A DNA stretch of 64,000 bases from Polaribacter sp. Hel1_85 (GTDB lineage Bacteria; Bacteroidota; Bacteroidia; Flavobacteriales; Flavobacteriaceae): positions 253,001-317,000 of the forward strand of contig NZ_JPDS01000001.1 of assembly GCF_000766795.1 (NCBI RefSeq), read 5' to 3'. The notes beneath the pieces were generated by a model that was given only the letters and a program-made list of their open reading frames with translations, was not told the DNA's origin and did no database searches. Every line of letters begins with the position of its first letter. The first letter of the stretch is position 1. The position numbers and the translations under genes are program-made. Below, in pieces: positions 1-9,355 of this stretch.

Positions 1-390
1 GCTTATCCAGCATCAGTTAACTTAGCATTTACAGAAGCTGCTGCCAAAGCTTTGAAAATTAGTTCGAATATATTTGGTATGGATAATTCCTTTGAGTCTG
101 AAGCTTTGTTAACAGTTAATGTTAATTCTGAAACGGGTTTTCCTTCTTCTGGGTATGAAATTGAATTTTTGGTTTTAAATGCTAATACAAATATTCCATT
201 TTCTAATCCAAGATTTAGAGAAGAAAAATTAAAATTAAATGCTAATGGTTTAGGATCAGCTAAATTTACAGCAGGAAATTTACTATTAAATGGTAGTACG
301 TTTAAAGGTGATTTAAAGATTATAGGAAGGTTAAAGAATAATGAAACTATAACAGATACCTTAAAATTTAATATTTATAATCCGCTTTAA
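1..390 (+). CDS. C-terminal part of an unknown protein
   Basis: The frame is open from the first base of the window (it begins AYPASVNLAFTEAAAK), so this is the 3' end of a longer gene. The first possible internal start, a TTG at 52, is not a convincing start. The 129 visible residues have no cysteine and alternate short hydrophobic strands with Asn/Gly turns. This fits a secreted beta-sandwich domain, but I recognise no family. It ends in NIYNPL and has no T9SS sorting motif. A structured hairpin follows 60 bp after the stop. Confidence 0.7.
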   Translation, partial: AYPASVNLAFTEAAAKALKISSNIFGMDNSFESEALLTVNVNSETGFPSSGYEIEFLVLNANTNIPFSNPRFREEKLKLNANGLGSAKFTAGNLLLNGSTFKGDLKIIGRLKNNETITDTLKFNIYNPL

Positions 391-451
391 CGCCTTTAAT
401 TAATTTAATATTTGTGATTGCATATTGCACTATACTTTACAAAGCATAAGA

Positions 452-505
452 GTGAAGCAAGCTCATATTGAAGTTTTTGGGGTAAAAATAATGAGTTTGC
501 TTCAC
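452..505 (+). other. Structured hairpin, copy 1 of a pair
   Basis: A 15-bp stem pairs GTGAAGCAAGCTCAT (452-466) with ATGAGTTTGCTTCAC (491-505), with one G-T pair. The 24-nt loop contains TTGGGGTA. No U-run follows, so it is not a standard terminator. It resembles the hairpin at 714-758 in both stem and loop. Confidence 0.55.
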
Positions 506-713
506 CTTACTATGAAGGGGTTTTCTTTTACAAAGAATTTGTATTATTTTATTTACTTTTTATCTTTTATTAAATATAAAGCTATAAAAGAGTTTTTGAT
601 ATGATTAATATCAGTTTTGTGTATTTTAAATTTTGGAGACAAGAAAATGTATCATTCTTAGAATGATTTGTTCTTATAAACGTATAAAATATTTTAGGAA
701 TGTTATTAAAGGT

Positions 714-760
714 AAAGCAATCTCACGATGAGTTGGGGTAGGATAATGAGATTGCTTTTT
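714..760 (+). other. Structured hairpin, copy 2, terminator-like
   Basis: A 12-bp stem pairs AAAGCAATCTCA (714-725) with TGAGATTGCTTT (747-758), followed by TTTTTCTTT. The loop again contains TTGGGGTA, then GGATAATGAG. The T-run makes it a plausible terminator for a small RNA or for read-through from the upstream gene. Confidence 0.55.
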
Positions 761-888
761 TCTTTAATTAAATAGTATCTGTCTTAAAAATATAAAGTAG
801 GGGTTTTAAGACGAATCAAAAATAGGAAGAATACTTTTTCACATATATGACATTTATCATCTTTTGAAAAAAAATAATAATATTTTTT

Positions 889-1683
889 TTAATCGTGTAT
901 ATTTAAAGAAACCACTCTACCGTTTAGAGGTTGTTCGTTTCTATAATTATTTTTAGGCATGTTGTTTTTAAGTTTTAAAACTTCTTCTACAGATACAATA
1001 ATAGGATTTTTAAAAATAACCCAGTTTACACTTTCTGTACAGGGAGGTGTTGTTAAAGAACCTCCATAAGAATAGAAATCGGTATTTTGAGGAAATAAAG
1101 TAGCTAAATCTAAAGATTGGTGTATTTCTTTGGTTTTGTTTTCTGCAATAGGTAAAAAGCTTTCAAAAAACTCAAATAACTGACTTTCTTCTCCTTCTTG
1201 CGCTAAAATACCCATTACAGTATATTCATTCGTTTTATTTTTATGAACCAAATGAATTTCTAATGGATAACGAATTCCATTAATTGTATGTTCTGAAGAT
1301 TCATGAAAATGTATTTGCATTAAATGATAAGTATCTCCATGATATTGAATAGAATCTCCTGCTTCAAAATTAAACTGAATAGAATGTCCGTTATTTATAA
1401 CTTGATTTAATTCTGTTTTTGGAGAATACAAGATATTTAAAGGATTTTCTTTCTGTTGCGTAGGTTTTACATGAATATCTATTATATTAATGGGAGATTG
1501 ACTTTTACCATCACAATCAGAATTTTTTTCTATTTCTGCCCAATGTTCTGGAGAAGTTTCCCCTTGATACGTCCAATGAGGATGTGTTTCTTTTTTGTGT
1601 GCCTCTTTTTGTTCTTTTTTAGAAGTACAAGATGTGATGCTAAATAATGCAATAGTTACGAAAGTGAATAGAACCTTTTTCAT
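889..1683 (-). CDS. Alpha-class carbonic anhydrase, lipoprotein
   Basis: Zinc enzyme that interconverts CO2 and bicarbonate, probably anchored facing the periplasm or cell surface. The start at 1683 gives MKKVLFTFVTIALF followed by a lipobox ending at Cys19. An upstream in-frame ATG at 1740 would bury this signal. The 264-residue protein has the alpha-CA hallmarks: QSPINI near 62-67, zinc ligands His125, His127 and His144 (in HFH and EIHLVH), the proton-shuttle His100 in NNGHS, and TTPPCTESVNW near the C-terminus. It stands alone, with no operon partner. Function is confident from the motifs. The physiological role (carbon supply, pH) is inference. Confidence 0.93.
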   Translation of the reverse strand: MKKVLFTFVTIALFSITSCTSKKEQKEAHKKETHPHWTYQGETSPEHWAEIEKNSDCDGKSQSPINIIDIHVKPTQQKENPLNILYSPKTELNQVINNGHSIQFNFEAGDSIQYHGDTYHLMQIHFHESSEHTINGIRYPLEIHLVHKNKTNEYTVMGILAQEGEESQLFEFFESFLPIAENKTKEIHQSLDLATLFPQNTDFYSYGGSLTTPPCTESVNWVIFKNPIIVSVEEVLKLKNNMPKNNYRNEQPLNGRVVSLNIHD

Positions 1684-1868
1684 GGTTTTAATATATTTTA
1701 AGATAGATTTGTTTCTAGTACAAATGTTGTTAATTATCAAAAATGATTACCTAACATTTATCATGTTTTCTAGTAAATTAAGAAATCGGTTTCGTAATCC
1801 TATTAAATTAATAGTAAGGGAGTTGCTTATTATATCGAATTATTATTAGGTTGATGTGAAAATTTTAC

Positions 1869-1901
1869 AAAAAAAAACCTCATCATTTTGCAATGATGAG
1901 G
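1869..1901 (-). terminator. Intrinsic terminator of the DEAD-box helicase gene
   Basis: Arms CCTCATCATT (1878-1887) and AATGATGAGG (1892-1901) form a perfect 10-bp stem with a 4-nt loop. The A-run at 1869-1877 becomes the U-run on the minus strand, 25 bp past the helicase stop. Confidence 0.85.
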
Positions 1902-1925
1902 TTTGTATTTCTACTTTTATGTTGT

Positions 1926-3734
1926 TTAACGCTCTCTACGTCTTCTTCCAAAACCACCAGCATTTCTGTCTCCAGAATTTTTAGGTCTATCTGAAGAACG
2001 TCTTTCAGATCTTCTTCCTCCACCGTCATTACTTCTAGAAGAGTTTTCAGAACTTCTACGTCTTCCAAATCCGCCATCCTTTTTACCAAAAGGTTTTCTA
2101 CCACCTCTTCGTCCACCACCAGAACGTTCTTTCTTTGTAATTTCTACGTTTACTGATCGTCCGTCAAAATCTGGTTGGTTGGCAGCAAAAGCTTCTAAGG
2201 TTTTGTCTTCGAAATTTTTATCCACTTCAAAGAAAGAGAAAGTATCTAAAATATCGATAGCTCCAATTTCTATTTTGTCTCCAATATTTTGGTCGTTAAT
2301 TAAACCAATTAATTTACCAGGATTTAAGTTGTCTTTTCTACCAATATTGATAAAGAAACGCGTCATGTTATCATTGGTAGATCTAGCTCTAGAATTGTCT
2401 CTAGAAGATAAATCATTTAAATCTTTAGAGTTTTCATAATACTTTAACATCGTATTAAATTCTAAAGAAACAAACTTTTTAATTAATTCTTCTCTATCTA
2501 AGTCTTCTAGCTTTTCGTAAATAGTTGGTAAGAATTCGCCAATTTGAGTTTCGTTTACATCAATATTATGAACCTTATCAATTAAGTTTATTAATTGATT
2601 TTGTACAATTTCTTTACCAGAAGGCACTTTACCTTCAATAAATTTCTTTTTAATGATTCTTTCTATCTGTCTTAGTTTTCCTTTTTCTTTTCCATTTGCT
2701 AAAACAATAGAAATCCCTTTATTACCTGCTCTACCAGTTCTACCACTTCTATGTGTGTAGTTTTCTATTTGATCTGGTAATTTATGATTTAATACGTGTG
2801 TTAATTCATTTACATCTAAACCACGAGCAGCAACATCTGTAGCTACTAATATTTTAATTGTTTTCTTACGGAATTTTCCCATTACAGAATCTCTTTGACC
2901 TTGAGATAAATCCCCATGTAAAGAATCTGCGCTATAACCGTCTCTAATTAAATTGTCTGCAACTTCTTGTGTTTCTCTACGAGTTCTACAAAAGATAATT
3001 GCATAAATATCTGGATTTAAATCTGCAATTCTTTTTAAAGCAGGGTAACGTGTTCTTTCTGTAACTGCATAATACTCATGAGTTACGTTATCTGAACCAG
3101 AATTTTTCTCACCAGAAGTAATTTCTACTGGCTTTGTCATATAATTTCTTGCAATTGCTTCTACTTCTCTAGGAAAAGTAGCAGAAAATAACAAGGTTTG
3201 TTTTGTTTCTGGAGTTGCTTCTAAAACTTTATCTAATTCGTCTTTGAAACCCATGTTTAACATTTCATCAGCTTCGTCTAAGACTAACCATTGAACGTTT
3301 CCTAGTTTTAAAGCTCTTCTGTTTATTAAATCTACGGTTCTACCAGGAGTTCCAACTACAATTTGAGAACCTCTTTTTAAAGATCTAATTTGATCTTCCA
3401 TACTAGAACCACCATAAACAGTTGTTACTTTAACGTCTTTTAAATATTTGCAAAAATCTTTAATGTTATTACCAATTTGAACGGCAAGTTCTCTTGTAGG
3501 TGATAAAATAATTGCTTGTACGTTGCTCTGAGTTGGATCTAAAATTTCTAATATTGGCAAACTAAAAGCAGCAGTTTTACCTGTACCTGTTTGTGCAAAA
3601 GCTTTTAAATCGTCTGTAGATGAAATAATTTGCGGTATTGCTTTTTCTTGAATAACGGTAGGTTTTTCGTAACCTAAATCCGTCAATGCTCTACTAATAG
3701 GTTCTTTTAAACCTAATTCTAAAAATGTTGACAT
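1926..3734 (-). CDS. DEAD-box RNA helicase (DeaD/CsdA-like)
   Basis: ATP-dependent RNA helicase, likely acting in ribosome assembly and mRNA turnover, often at low temperature. Order along the 602 residues: Q motif; Walker A AQTGTGKT (47-54); PTRELA (79-84); DEAD (153-156); SAT; helicase C domain with ATDVAARGLDV and HRSGRTGRAG; a DbpA-type RNA-binding domain at about 460-535; then an Arg/Gly/Ser-rich tail from about 545 with repeated GGRR, RRSE and FGRRR units that probably binds RNA. Its own promoter lies about 100 bp upstream and leaves a leader of roughly 90 nt, as often seen in cold-responsive helicase genes (inference). A strong terminator follows. Confidence 0.95.
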   Translation of the reverse strand: MSTFLELGLKEPISRALTDLGYEKPTVIQEKAIPQIISSTDDLKAFAQTGTGKTAAFSLPILEILDPTQSNVQAIILSPTRELAVQIGNNIKDFCKYLKDVKVTTVYGGSSMEDQIRSLKRGSQIVVGTPGRTVDLINRRALKLGNVQWLVLDEADEMLNMGFKDELDKVLEATPETKQTLLFSATFPREVEAIARNYMTKPVEITSGEKNSGSDNVTHEYYAVTERTRYPALKRIADLNPDIYAIIFCRTRRETQEVADNLIRDGYSADSLHGDLSQGQRDSVMGKFRKKTIKILVATDVAARGLDVNELTHVLNHKLPDQIENYTHRSGRTGRAGNKGISIVLANGKEKGKLRQIERIIKKKFIEGKVPSGKEIVQNQLINLIDKVHNIDVNETQIGEFLPTIYEKLEDLDREELIKKFVSLEFNTMLKYYENSKDLNDLSSRDNSRARSTNDNMTRFFINIGRKDNLNPGKLIGLINDQNIGDKIEIGAIDILDTFSFFEVDKNFEDKTLEAFAANQPDFDGRSVNVEITKKERSGGGRRGGRKPFGKKDGGFGRRRSSENSSRSNDGGGRRSERRSSDRPKNSGDRNAGGFGRRRRER

Positions 3735-3830
3735 ACTGTGTTTTTTGTGGATTCACAGAACGCCCACCTGCAAACCCGATTATAAATTCGGACTGATTTT
3801 TAATGAGTTACACTCAAATAAAAAATCCTG

Positions 3831-3838
3831 CAAATATA
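3831..3838 (-). promoter_or_regulatory. -7 promoter element of the helicase gene
   Basis: TATATTTG on the minus strand matches the Bacteroidota -7 consensus TAnnTTTG. A start a few bases downstream leaves a ~90-nt 5' leader before the ATG at 3734. Confidence 0.65.
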
Positions 3839-3866
3839 CTATTATATTATAAAATACAGTAAATAA

Positions 3867-5258
3867 TTAGTGTTTACTTAAAGTTTTTAATTCTGGGTAT
3901 AGTTTTTTAGAAGAAATAGAGGCAAAACCATTGGTTACAATTCCTTTTTTATTGATAATTATTGACCTAGGCATTTTACTGGTTAAGAAATTGTTAGCTT
4001 CACTTTTTGCCGTGATAAAAAATTGATTTTTAATATCCAATTTATGGATTCTATCATTTTTGTTTCCATCAATTTTAACAGGAATAAACTGTATTTCTGG
4101 AAATTTCTGAGATAAATAATTTAATCTAGACGATATATACATCGTAGACACATACTCTGGATTCCAAAAGAATATAAAAGTGTTTTTGTTTTTGATAAGA
4201 TGTTTTATCGAATGTATACCATTGTTTAAATCATGAATAGCAAAGTCTGTTATTTTCTGATTTTTATGTAATGCTTTACTGTCTAGTAGTAATTGTCTTA
4301 CCCGATCTTTGTCTTTTGTACTTGTACTTAAATCAAAGTAAGCATTAAAAGCATCTTTATTAGCATCACAACTAGATTTTCTATAAAAATGCCCAATCAC
4401 AGTTTGTTTTAAAAAAGCATTTTTAGATTCTTTCGATTTTATGTTTTTATCGATTGTTTTTAATAAATCTACTGTAAAATCTGATGAATATTCATCAGTC
4501 ATAGGTTTGTGGCCTAATGAGTATGTAGTATTGTATAAGAAATTACGCACATATTGAGAAAAGGGTGGGTAATACATAAGAGAATCATTATTAATACTTA
4601 CAGATTGTCTGTGTGTATAAAATGAGTTTTTAAAATCATGGAAATCAGTCTTTTTACTATATTTTACATGAGCAATAGGATATCTTTCTATCCTTGCAAA
4701 AATAGGGTAGGTAAGTGCTATTTTTAAAACATTCTTAAAACCACTTGTTTCTTCAGGGTGATTTGCTATATAATCTGAATACGTTTTTTCTTTTATTAAA
4801 AGCAAAGAATCTGCTTTTGCATGAAACTCATCTGGTTCAAAATGATTTAATTTATAAAACATTTTATTGTCTTTTTCTTCTTCTAAAAAACAATCGATTA
4901 AAATGTTGTTTCTTTCTGCACCTTTACCTGCAAAAACGATAGATTCATCAAAATCCCACGTATTTAAACGTAACATTAAACTATCTAGAGGTTCTAAATA
5001 AATGTATTGGTTTTCATTACCATGTTTAAAATAATACAAGCCTTCGTTAGCATTGTCTAGCTTTCCTAAAAATTTATTGTCTTTTCCAAGAAATAGTGTG
5101 TCAATCACTTTTTCCATAGAATACAATATAACATAATTAGATTTTGGATTGATAATTTTACCTCCAAAATAAGTCGCTGTACTTTTAGGGTTAGAATCAC
5201 AACTAACTAAAGCTGTAATAGCAAACAAAAAAGTTAAATGAAGTAAATATTTAAACAT
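3867..5258 (-). CDS. Lipoprotein with a redox-dead thioredoxin-like domain
   Basis: The start at 5258 gives a signal MFKYLLHLTFLFAITALVSC with the lipidated Cys20. The N-terminal half (DTLFLGKDNKFLGKL, YYFKHGNENQYIYLEPLD) resembles the DUF4369-type sandwich found before TlpA-like thioredoxin domains in Bacteroidota. The last ~110 residues have a thioredoxin-fold outline: a strand TFIFFW, then NPEYV where WCxxC is expected (Trp365), and a cis-Pro-like loop MPRSIIIN near Pro430. The catalytic cysteines are absent, so it should not be an oxidoreductase. A scaffold or binding role is inference. It is divergent from the ABC-F gene and has its own promoter 30 bp upstream. Confidence 0.75.
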   Translation of the reverse strand: MFKYLLHLTFLFAITALVSCDSNPKSTATYFGGKIINPKSNYVILYSMEKVIDTLFLGKDNKFLGKLDNANEGLYYFKHGNENQYIYLEPLDSLMLRLNTWDFDESIVFAGKGAERNNILIDCFLEEEKDNKMFYKLNHFEPDEFHAKADSLLLIKEKTYSDYIANHPEETSGFKNVLKIALTYPIFARIERYPIAHVKYSKKTDFHDFKNSFYTHRQSVSINNDSLMYYPPFSQYVRNFLYNTTYSLGHKPMTDEYSSDFTVDLLKTIDKNIKSKESKNAFLKQTVIGHFYRKSSCDANKDAFNAYFDLSTSTKDKDRVRQLLLDSKALHKNQKITDFAIHDLNNGIHSIKHLIKNKNTFIFFWNPEYVSTMYISSRLNYLSQKFPEIQFIPVKIDGNKNDRIHKLDIKNQFFITAKSEANNFLTSKMPRSIIINKKGIVTNGFASISSKKLYPELKTLSKH

Positions 5259-5285
5259 ATAAAATTGGGGATCTTTACTTATTGA

Positions 5286-5293
5286 CAAATTTA
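5286..5293 (-). promoter_or_regulatory. -7 promoter element of the thioredoxin-fold lipoprotein gene
   Basis: TAAATTTG on the minus strand fits TAnnTTTG, 28 bp before the chosen ATG at 5258. It overlaps the longer alternative reading frame (start 5288), which supports the shorter start. Confidence 0.6.
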
Positions 5294-5417
5294 GGTATTC
5301 ATCAGAGCTCTTGTTGTTAATTCGTTGTTAAAATCCTTCTTAAAAAAGACTTAAAAATTCAACTATTATTTATTGAAAACCAATTAGAATCGAGTATGAA
5401 AAGATAAATCAAATTTG

Positions 5418-5425
5418 TACTTTTG
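5418..5425 (+). promoter_or_regulatory. -7 promoter element of the ABC-F gene
   Basis: TACTTTTG fits TAnnTTTG, 22 bp before the ATG at 5448, giving a short leader. Confidence 0.6.
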
Positions 5426-5444
5426 CACAAAATTAAAAAAATAG

Positions 5445-7067
<1,623 letters not shown>

Positions 7068-7069
7068 AA

Positions 7070-7104
7070 CAAAAAAAAGGAAGCTAAAGAGCTTCCTTTT
7101 TTTT
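7070..7104. terminator. Bidirectional terminator between the ABC-F gene and oxyR
   Basis: GGAAGC (7079-7084) pairs with GCTTCC (7091-7096), the stem being extended by T-A. A-runs on the left and T-runs on the right serve both convergent genes. Confidence 0.85.
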
Positions 7105-7133
7105 GTTAATTTTATTACTGCGAAGGCAGAAAT

Positions 7134-8081
7134 CTAAGTTTTACTTTTTTGTAAAGGACTAATTATTTTTACATCAGAAAAAGAAATAGCACCTCTTACA
7201 ACACCATCAATTGTTTTTTTTAAAGCTTCAATTAATTGTATTTTTAATTGTGATTTATGATAAATTAGACTTACTTCTCTTGCAGGAGGAGGATTTGTAA
7301 ATTCTCGTAAATGACTTTTGTCTATATCATTTAAATCTAATGTATGCATATATGGTAACAATGTCATTCCTAAACCTTCTTTAGAAAGTTTAATTAATGT
7401 ATCAAAACTTCCACTTTGTAATTGAAACCCTTTTTTGTTATCAACTTTATGAGTTCTACATAAATTAATAACACTGTCTTTAAAACAATGCCCATCTTCT
7501 AACAATAAAATATCTTCCATTTCTAATTCTTCAGCAGATATTTGTTTGTGGTTAAAAAGCCTGTGGTTTTGCGGAACCAATCCTACAAAAGGTTCATAAT
7601 ACAAAGGTCTTTCTTTAATTGCTTCATTTTCTAGTGGAGTAGCAGCAAGGGCGGCATCAATATGTCCGTCAGATAATTTTCTTACAATTTCTTCTGTTGT
7701 TAATTCTTCTATAATCAACTTAACTTTTGGGTATTTTTTTGTAAAGTTTTGTAAAAACATTGGTAATAAAGTAGGCATAATAGTAGGGATAATTCCTAGT
7801 TTAAATTCACCACCTATATATCCTTTTTGCTGATGTACAATATCTAAAATTCGATTACTTTCATCAACAATAACTTTTGATTGTTCTACTATTTTTTTAC
7901 CAACCTCAGTTAATTCAATTGGCTTTTTAGAACGATTAAATATCTTAACATTTAGTTCGTCTTCTAACTTTTGAATTTGCATACTTAAAGTAGGTTGAGT
8001 TACAAAGCTATGGTCTGCTGCAACCGTAAAATTTTGATATTCTGCAACCGATAAAACGTATTTTAATTGAGTAATTGTCAT
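7134..8081 (-). CDS. oxyR: LysR-family peroxide sensor OxyR
   Basis: Transcription activator switched on when H2O2 forms a disulfide. The N-terminal winged helix-turn-helix (1-65) has TQPTLSMQIQKLE, and a LysR substrate-type domain follows. The redox pair is visible as DGHCFKDSVINLC. Counting from the start, the cysteines fall at 199 and 208, the same spacing and numbering as in E. coli OxyR. The gene is divergent from dps, a classic OxyR target, with a 106-bp shared intergenic region. The length of 315 residues is slightly over the usual ~305, with an extra C-terminal tail. Confidence 0.92.
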   Translation of the reverse strand: MTITQLKYVLSVAEYQNFTVAADHSFVTQPTLSMQIQKLEDELNVKIFNRSKKPIELTEVGKKIVEQSKVIVDESNRILDIVHQQKGYIGGEFKLGIIPTIMPTLLPMFLQNFTKKYPKVKLIIEELTTEEIVRKLSDGHIDAALAATPLENEAIKERPLYYEPFVGLVPQNHRLFNHKQISAEELEMEDILLLEDGHCFKDSVINLCRTHKVDNKKGFQLQSGSFDTLIKLSKEGLGMTLLPYMHTLDLNDIDKSHLREFTNPPPAREVSLIYHKSQLKIQLIEALKKTIDGVVRGAISFSDVKIISPLQKSKT

Positions 8082-8154
8082 CTCGTATAAAAATTTTTGA
8101 TAAAGATATTAAAACTATCAATTATGATTATAATTTAATGTGTTTATTTTCTCA

Positions 8155-8162
8155 TAAATTTG
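8155..8162 (+). promoter_or_regulatory. -7 promoter element of dps
   Basis: TAAATTTG fits TAnnTTTG, 25 bp before the dps ATG. An A+T-rich imperfect dyad around 8115-8137 (ACTATCAATTATGATTATAA) lies upstream, where an OxyR site would be expected. It is too weak to call as a defined operator. Confidence 0.55.
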
Positions 8163-8187
8163 ATGTACCAAATAAAATTATAGAAAA

Positions 8188-8661
8188 ATGAACAAAACAA
8201 TATTAGGATTAGACAAACAAGAAACTGCTAAGTTAGTTACTGAATTAAACGGATTATTAGCAAATTTTCAAATTTATTACCAAAACCTAAGAGGATTACA
8301 TTGGAATATAAAAGGAAAGAATTTTTTTCAATTGCATGAAAAGTTTGAAGAATTTTACACAGATTCTCAAATTAAAATAGATGAAATAGCAGAACGTATT
8401 TTAACATTACAAGGCAAACCATTGCATACTTTTACAGATTATTTAGAAAATGCAACGGTAGCAATTGGTAAAAATATTTCTAACGATGTTGAAGCTGTTG
8501 ATTTGGTTGTAAATTCACTTTCAGAATTATTAAAAAATGAACGTTTAATTTTAGATTTATCTGATAAAGCAGATGATGAAGGTACAAACTCTATGATGAG
8601 TGATTTTATTGCCGAACAAGAAAAAACTATCTGGATGTTAAACTCATGGTTAGGAAAATAA
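8188..8661 (+). CDS. dps: Dps-type DNA-binding ferritin
   Basis: Twelve-subunit mini-ferritin that oxidises Fe(II) with H2O2, stores iron and protects DNA. The four-helix sequence has the inter-subunit ferroxidase ligands at the expected spacing: His38 (in LHWN), His50, Asp65 and Glu69 (in KIDEIAERIL). It ends with the usual IAEQEKTIWMLNSWL. The length of 157 residues is normal. The N-terminal tail has few Lys, so direct DNA binding is uncertain. Divergent from oxyR, hence probably peroxide-induced. Confidence 0.95.
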   Translation: MNKTILGLDKQETAKLVTELNGLLANFQIYYQNLRGLHWNIKGKNFFQLHEKFEEFYTDSQIKIDEIAERILTLQGKPLHTFTDYLENATVAIGKNISNDVEAVDLVVNSLSELLKNERLILDLSDKADDEGTNSMMSDFIAEQEKTIWMLNSWLGK

Positions 8662-8679
8662 GAAACAGTTTAAGTGAAT

Positions 8680-8711
8680 AAAAAAAGGAACTCAATTGAG
8701 TTCCTTTTTTT
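8680..8711. terminator. Bidirectional terminator between dps and the PagL-like gene
   Basis: The perfect palindrome GGAACTCAATTGAGTTCC (8687-8704) is flanked by an A-run and a T-run, ending at the stop of the convergent gene. Confidence 0.85.
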
Positions 8712-9354
8712 ATTTTAATAAATAGGATAAACCAATTTCGAATCCTAGAAAAGAATACCCGTTATTTGGTTTTTTTGTGTCAAAATTAGAAACATGTCCG
8801 ATATTACTACCTAAATACAAAGATGTTTTTTTTGTAGTTTGATAAGAAAATCCTAAAGATCCATTTTCTATAAAGGTAAATCCTTTTGCCAAACGTTCTG
8901 TTCTAGTATTTATTGCAGCTAAACCTAAGCCAATTATAATTTCAAAATCTAATTTTTTTACAAGCTCTCTTTTTAAAACAAAACCCAATTCAAAACCATA
9001 CAAATACATTGTTTTTGGTGTTGTAAATTCAGTTCTTTTGGTTAGATAATCTTCTTCCGAAGGTAAAACGAACTGTATATTTATCAATTGATGTTTAATA
9101 GTCTGAATTTGAGGTTGAACAATTAAATCAAATTTCCAATTTTTCCAAGTTCCTAAATCATAAAAAGCTTGTAATTTAAGAGTGTTTGTTGTATAGTTAT
9201 AATCTACATCATCAAACAAAAAATTGTTTTCATCAGCATAATTATAAAGAAATCCAATTTTTTTGATGTTTAGAATTCCTTTTTTTGTCTCTTGAGCTTT
9301 TAAAGCAAAGAATGTAAAGAAAAAGATAGAAAATAAATATTGCCTCTTAATCAT
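8710..9354 (-). CDS. Outer-membrane barrel, PagL-like acyloxyacyl hydrolase family
   Basis: A signal peptide (MIKRQYLFSIFFFTFFALKA, cut before QE) precedes an all-beta protein of alternating aromatic strands, 214 residues in all. Near the end, GHVSNFDTKKPNNGYS matches the PagL lipid A 3-O-deacylase signature (His-x-Ser-Asn ... Pro-Asn-x-Gly), giving His187 and Ser189. The Glu of the PagL triad is expected about 12 residues after the Ser, where this protein has Ser201. Glu206 is nearby, so activity is uncertain. One base separates it from the upstream dehydrogenase stop, so the two are co-transcribed. Alternatively it is a barrel of the same fold with another role. Confidence 0.65.
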   Translation of the reverse strand: MIKRQYLFSIFFFTFFALKAQETKKGILNIKKIGFLYNYADENNFLFDDVDYNYTTNTLKLQAFYDLGTWKNWKFDLIVQPQIQTIKHQLINIQFVLPSEEDYLTKRTEFTTPKTMYLYGFELGFVLKRELVKKLDFEIIIGLGLAAINTRTERLAKGFTFIENGSLGFSYQTTKKTSLYLGSNIGHVSNFDTKKPNNGYSFLGFEIGLSYLLK

Positions 9355-9355
9355 T

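Larger units (their letters stand above)
391..888. other. 498-bp intergenic region with two similar hairpins
   Basis: No credible gene is present. The region holds two hairpins of related sequence (452-505 and 714-758), listed separately. The rest is A+T-rich sequence in which I see nothing else I can support. Confidence 0.6.

Noticed and set aside
1883..2119. Valine/glutamate-rich 78-codon frame on the minus strand
   Set aside because: It lies in another frame over the Arg/Gly-rich tail of the DEAD-box helicase and reflects biased codons.
8082..8187. Canonical OxyR operator (ATAG-N7-CTAT type)
   Set aside because: Only a weak A+T-rich dyad is present, and spacing does not fit the E. coli consensus.
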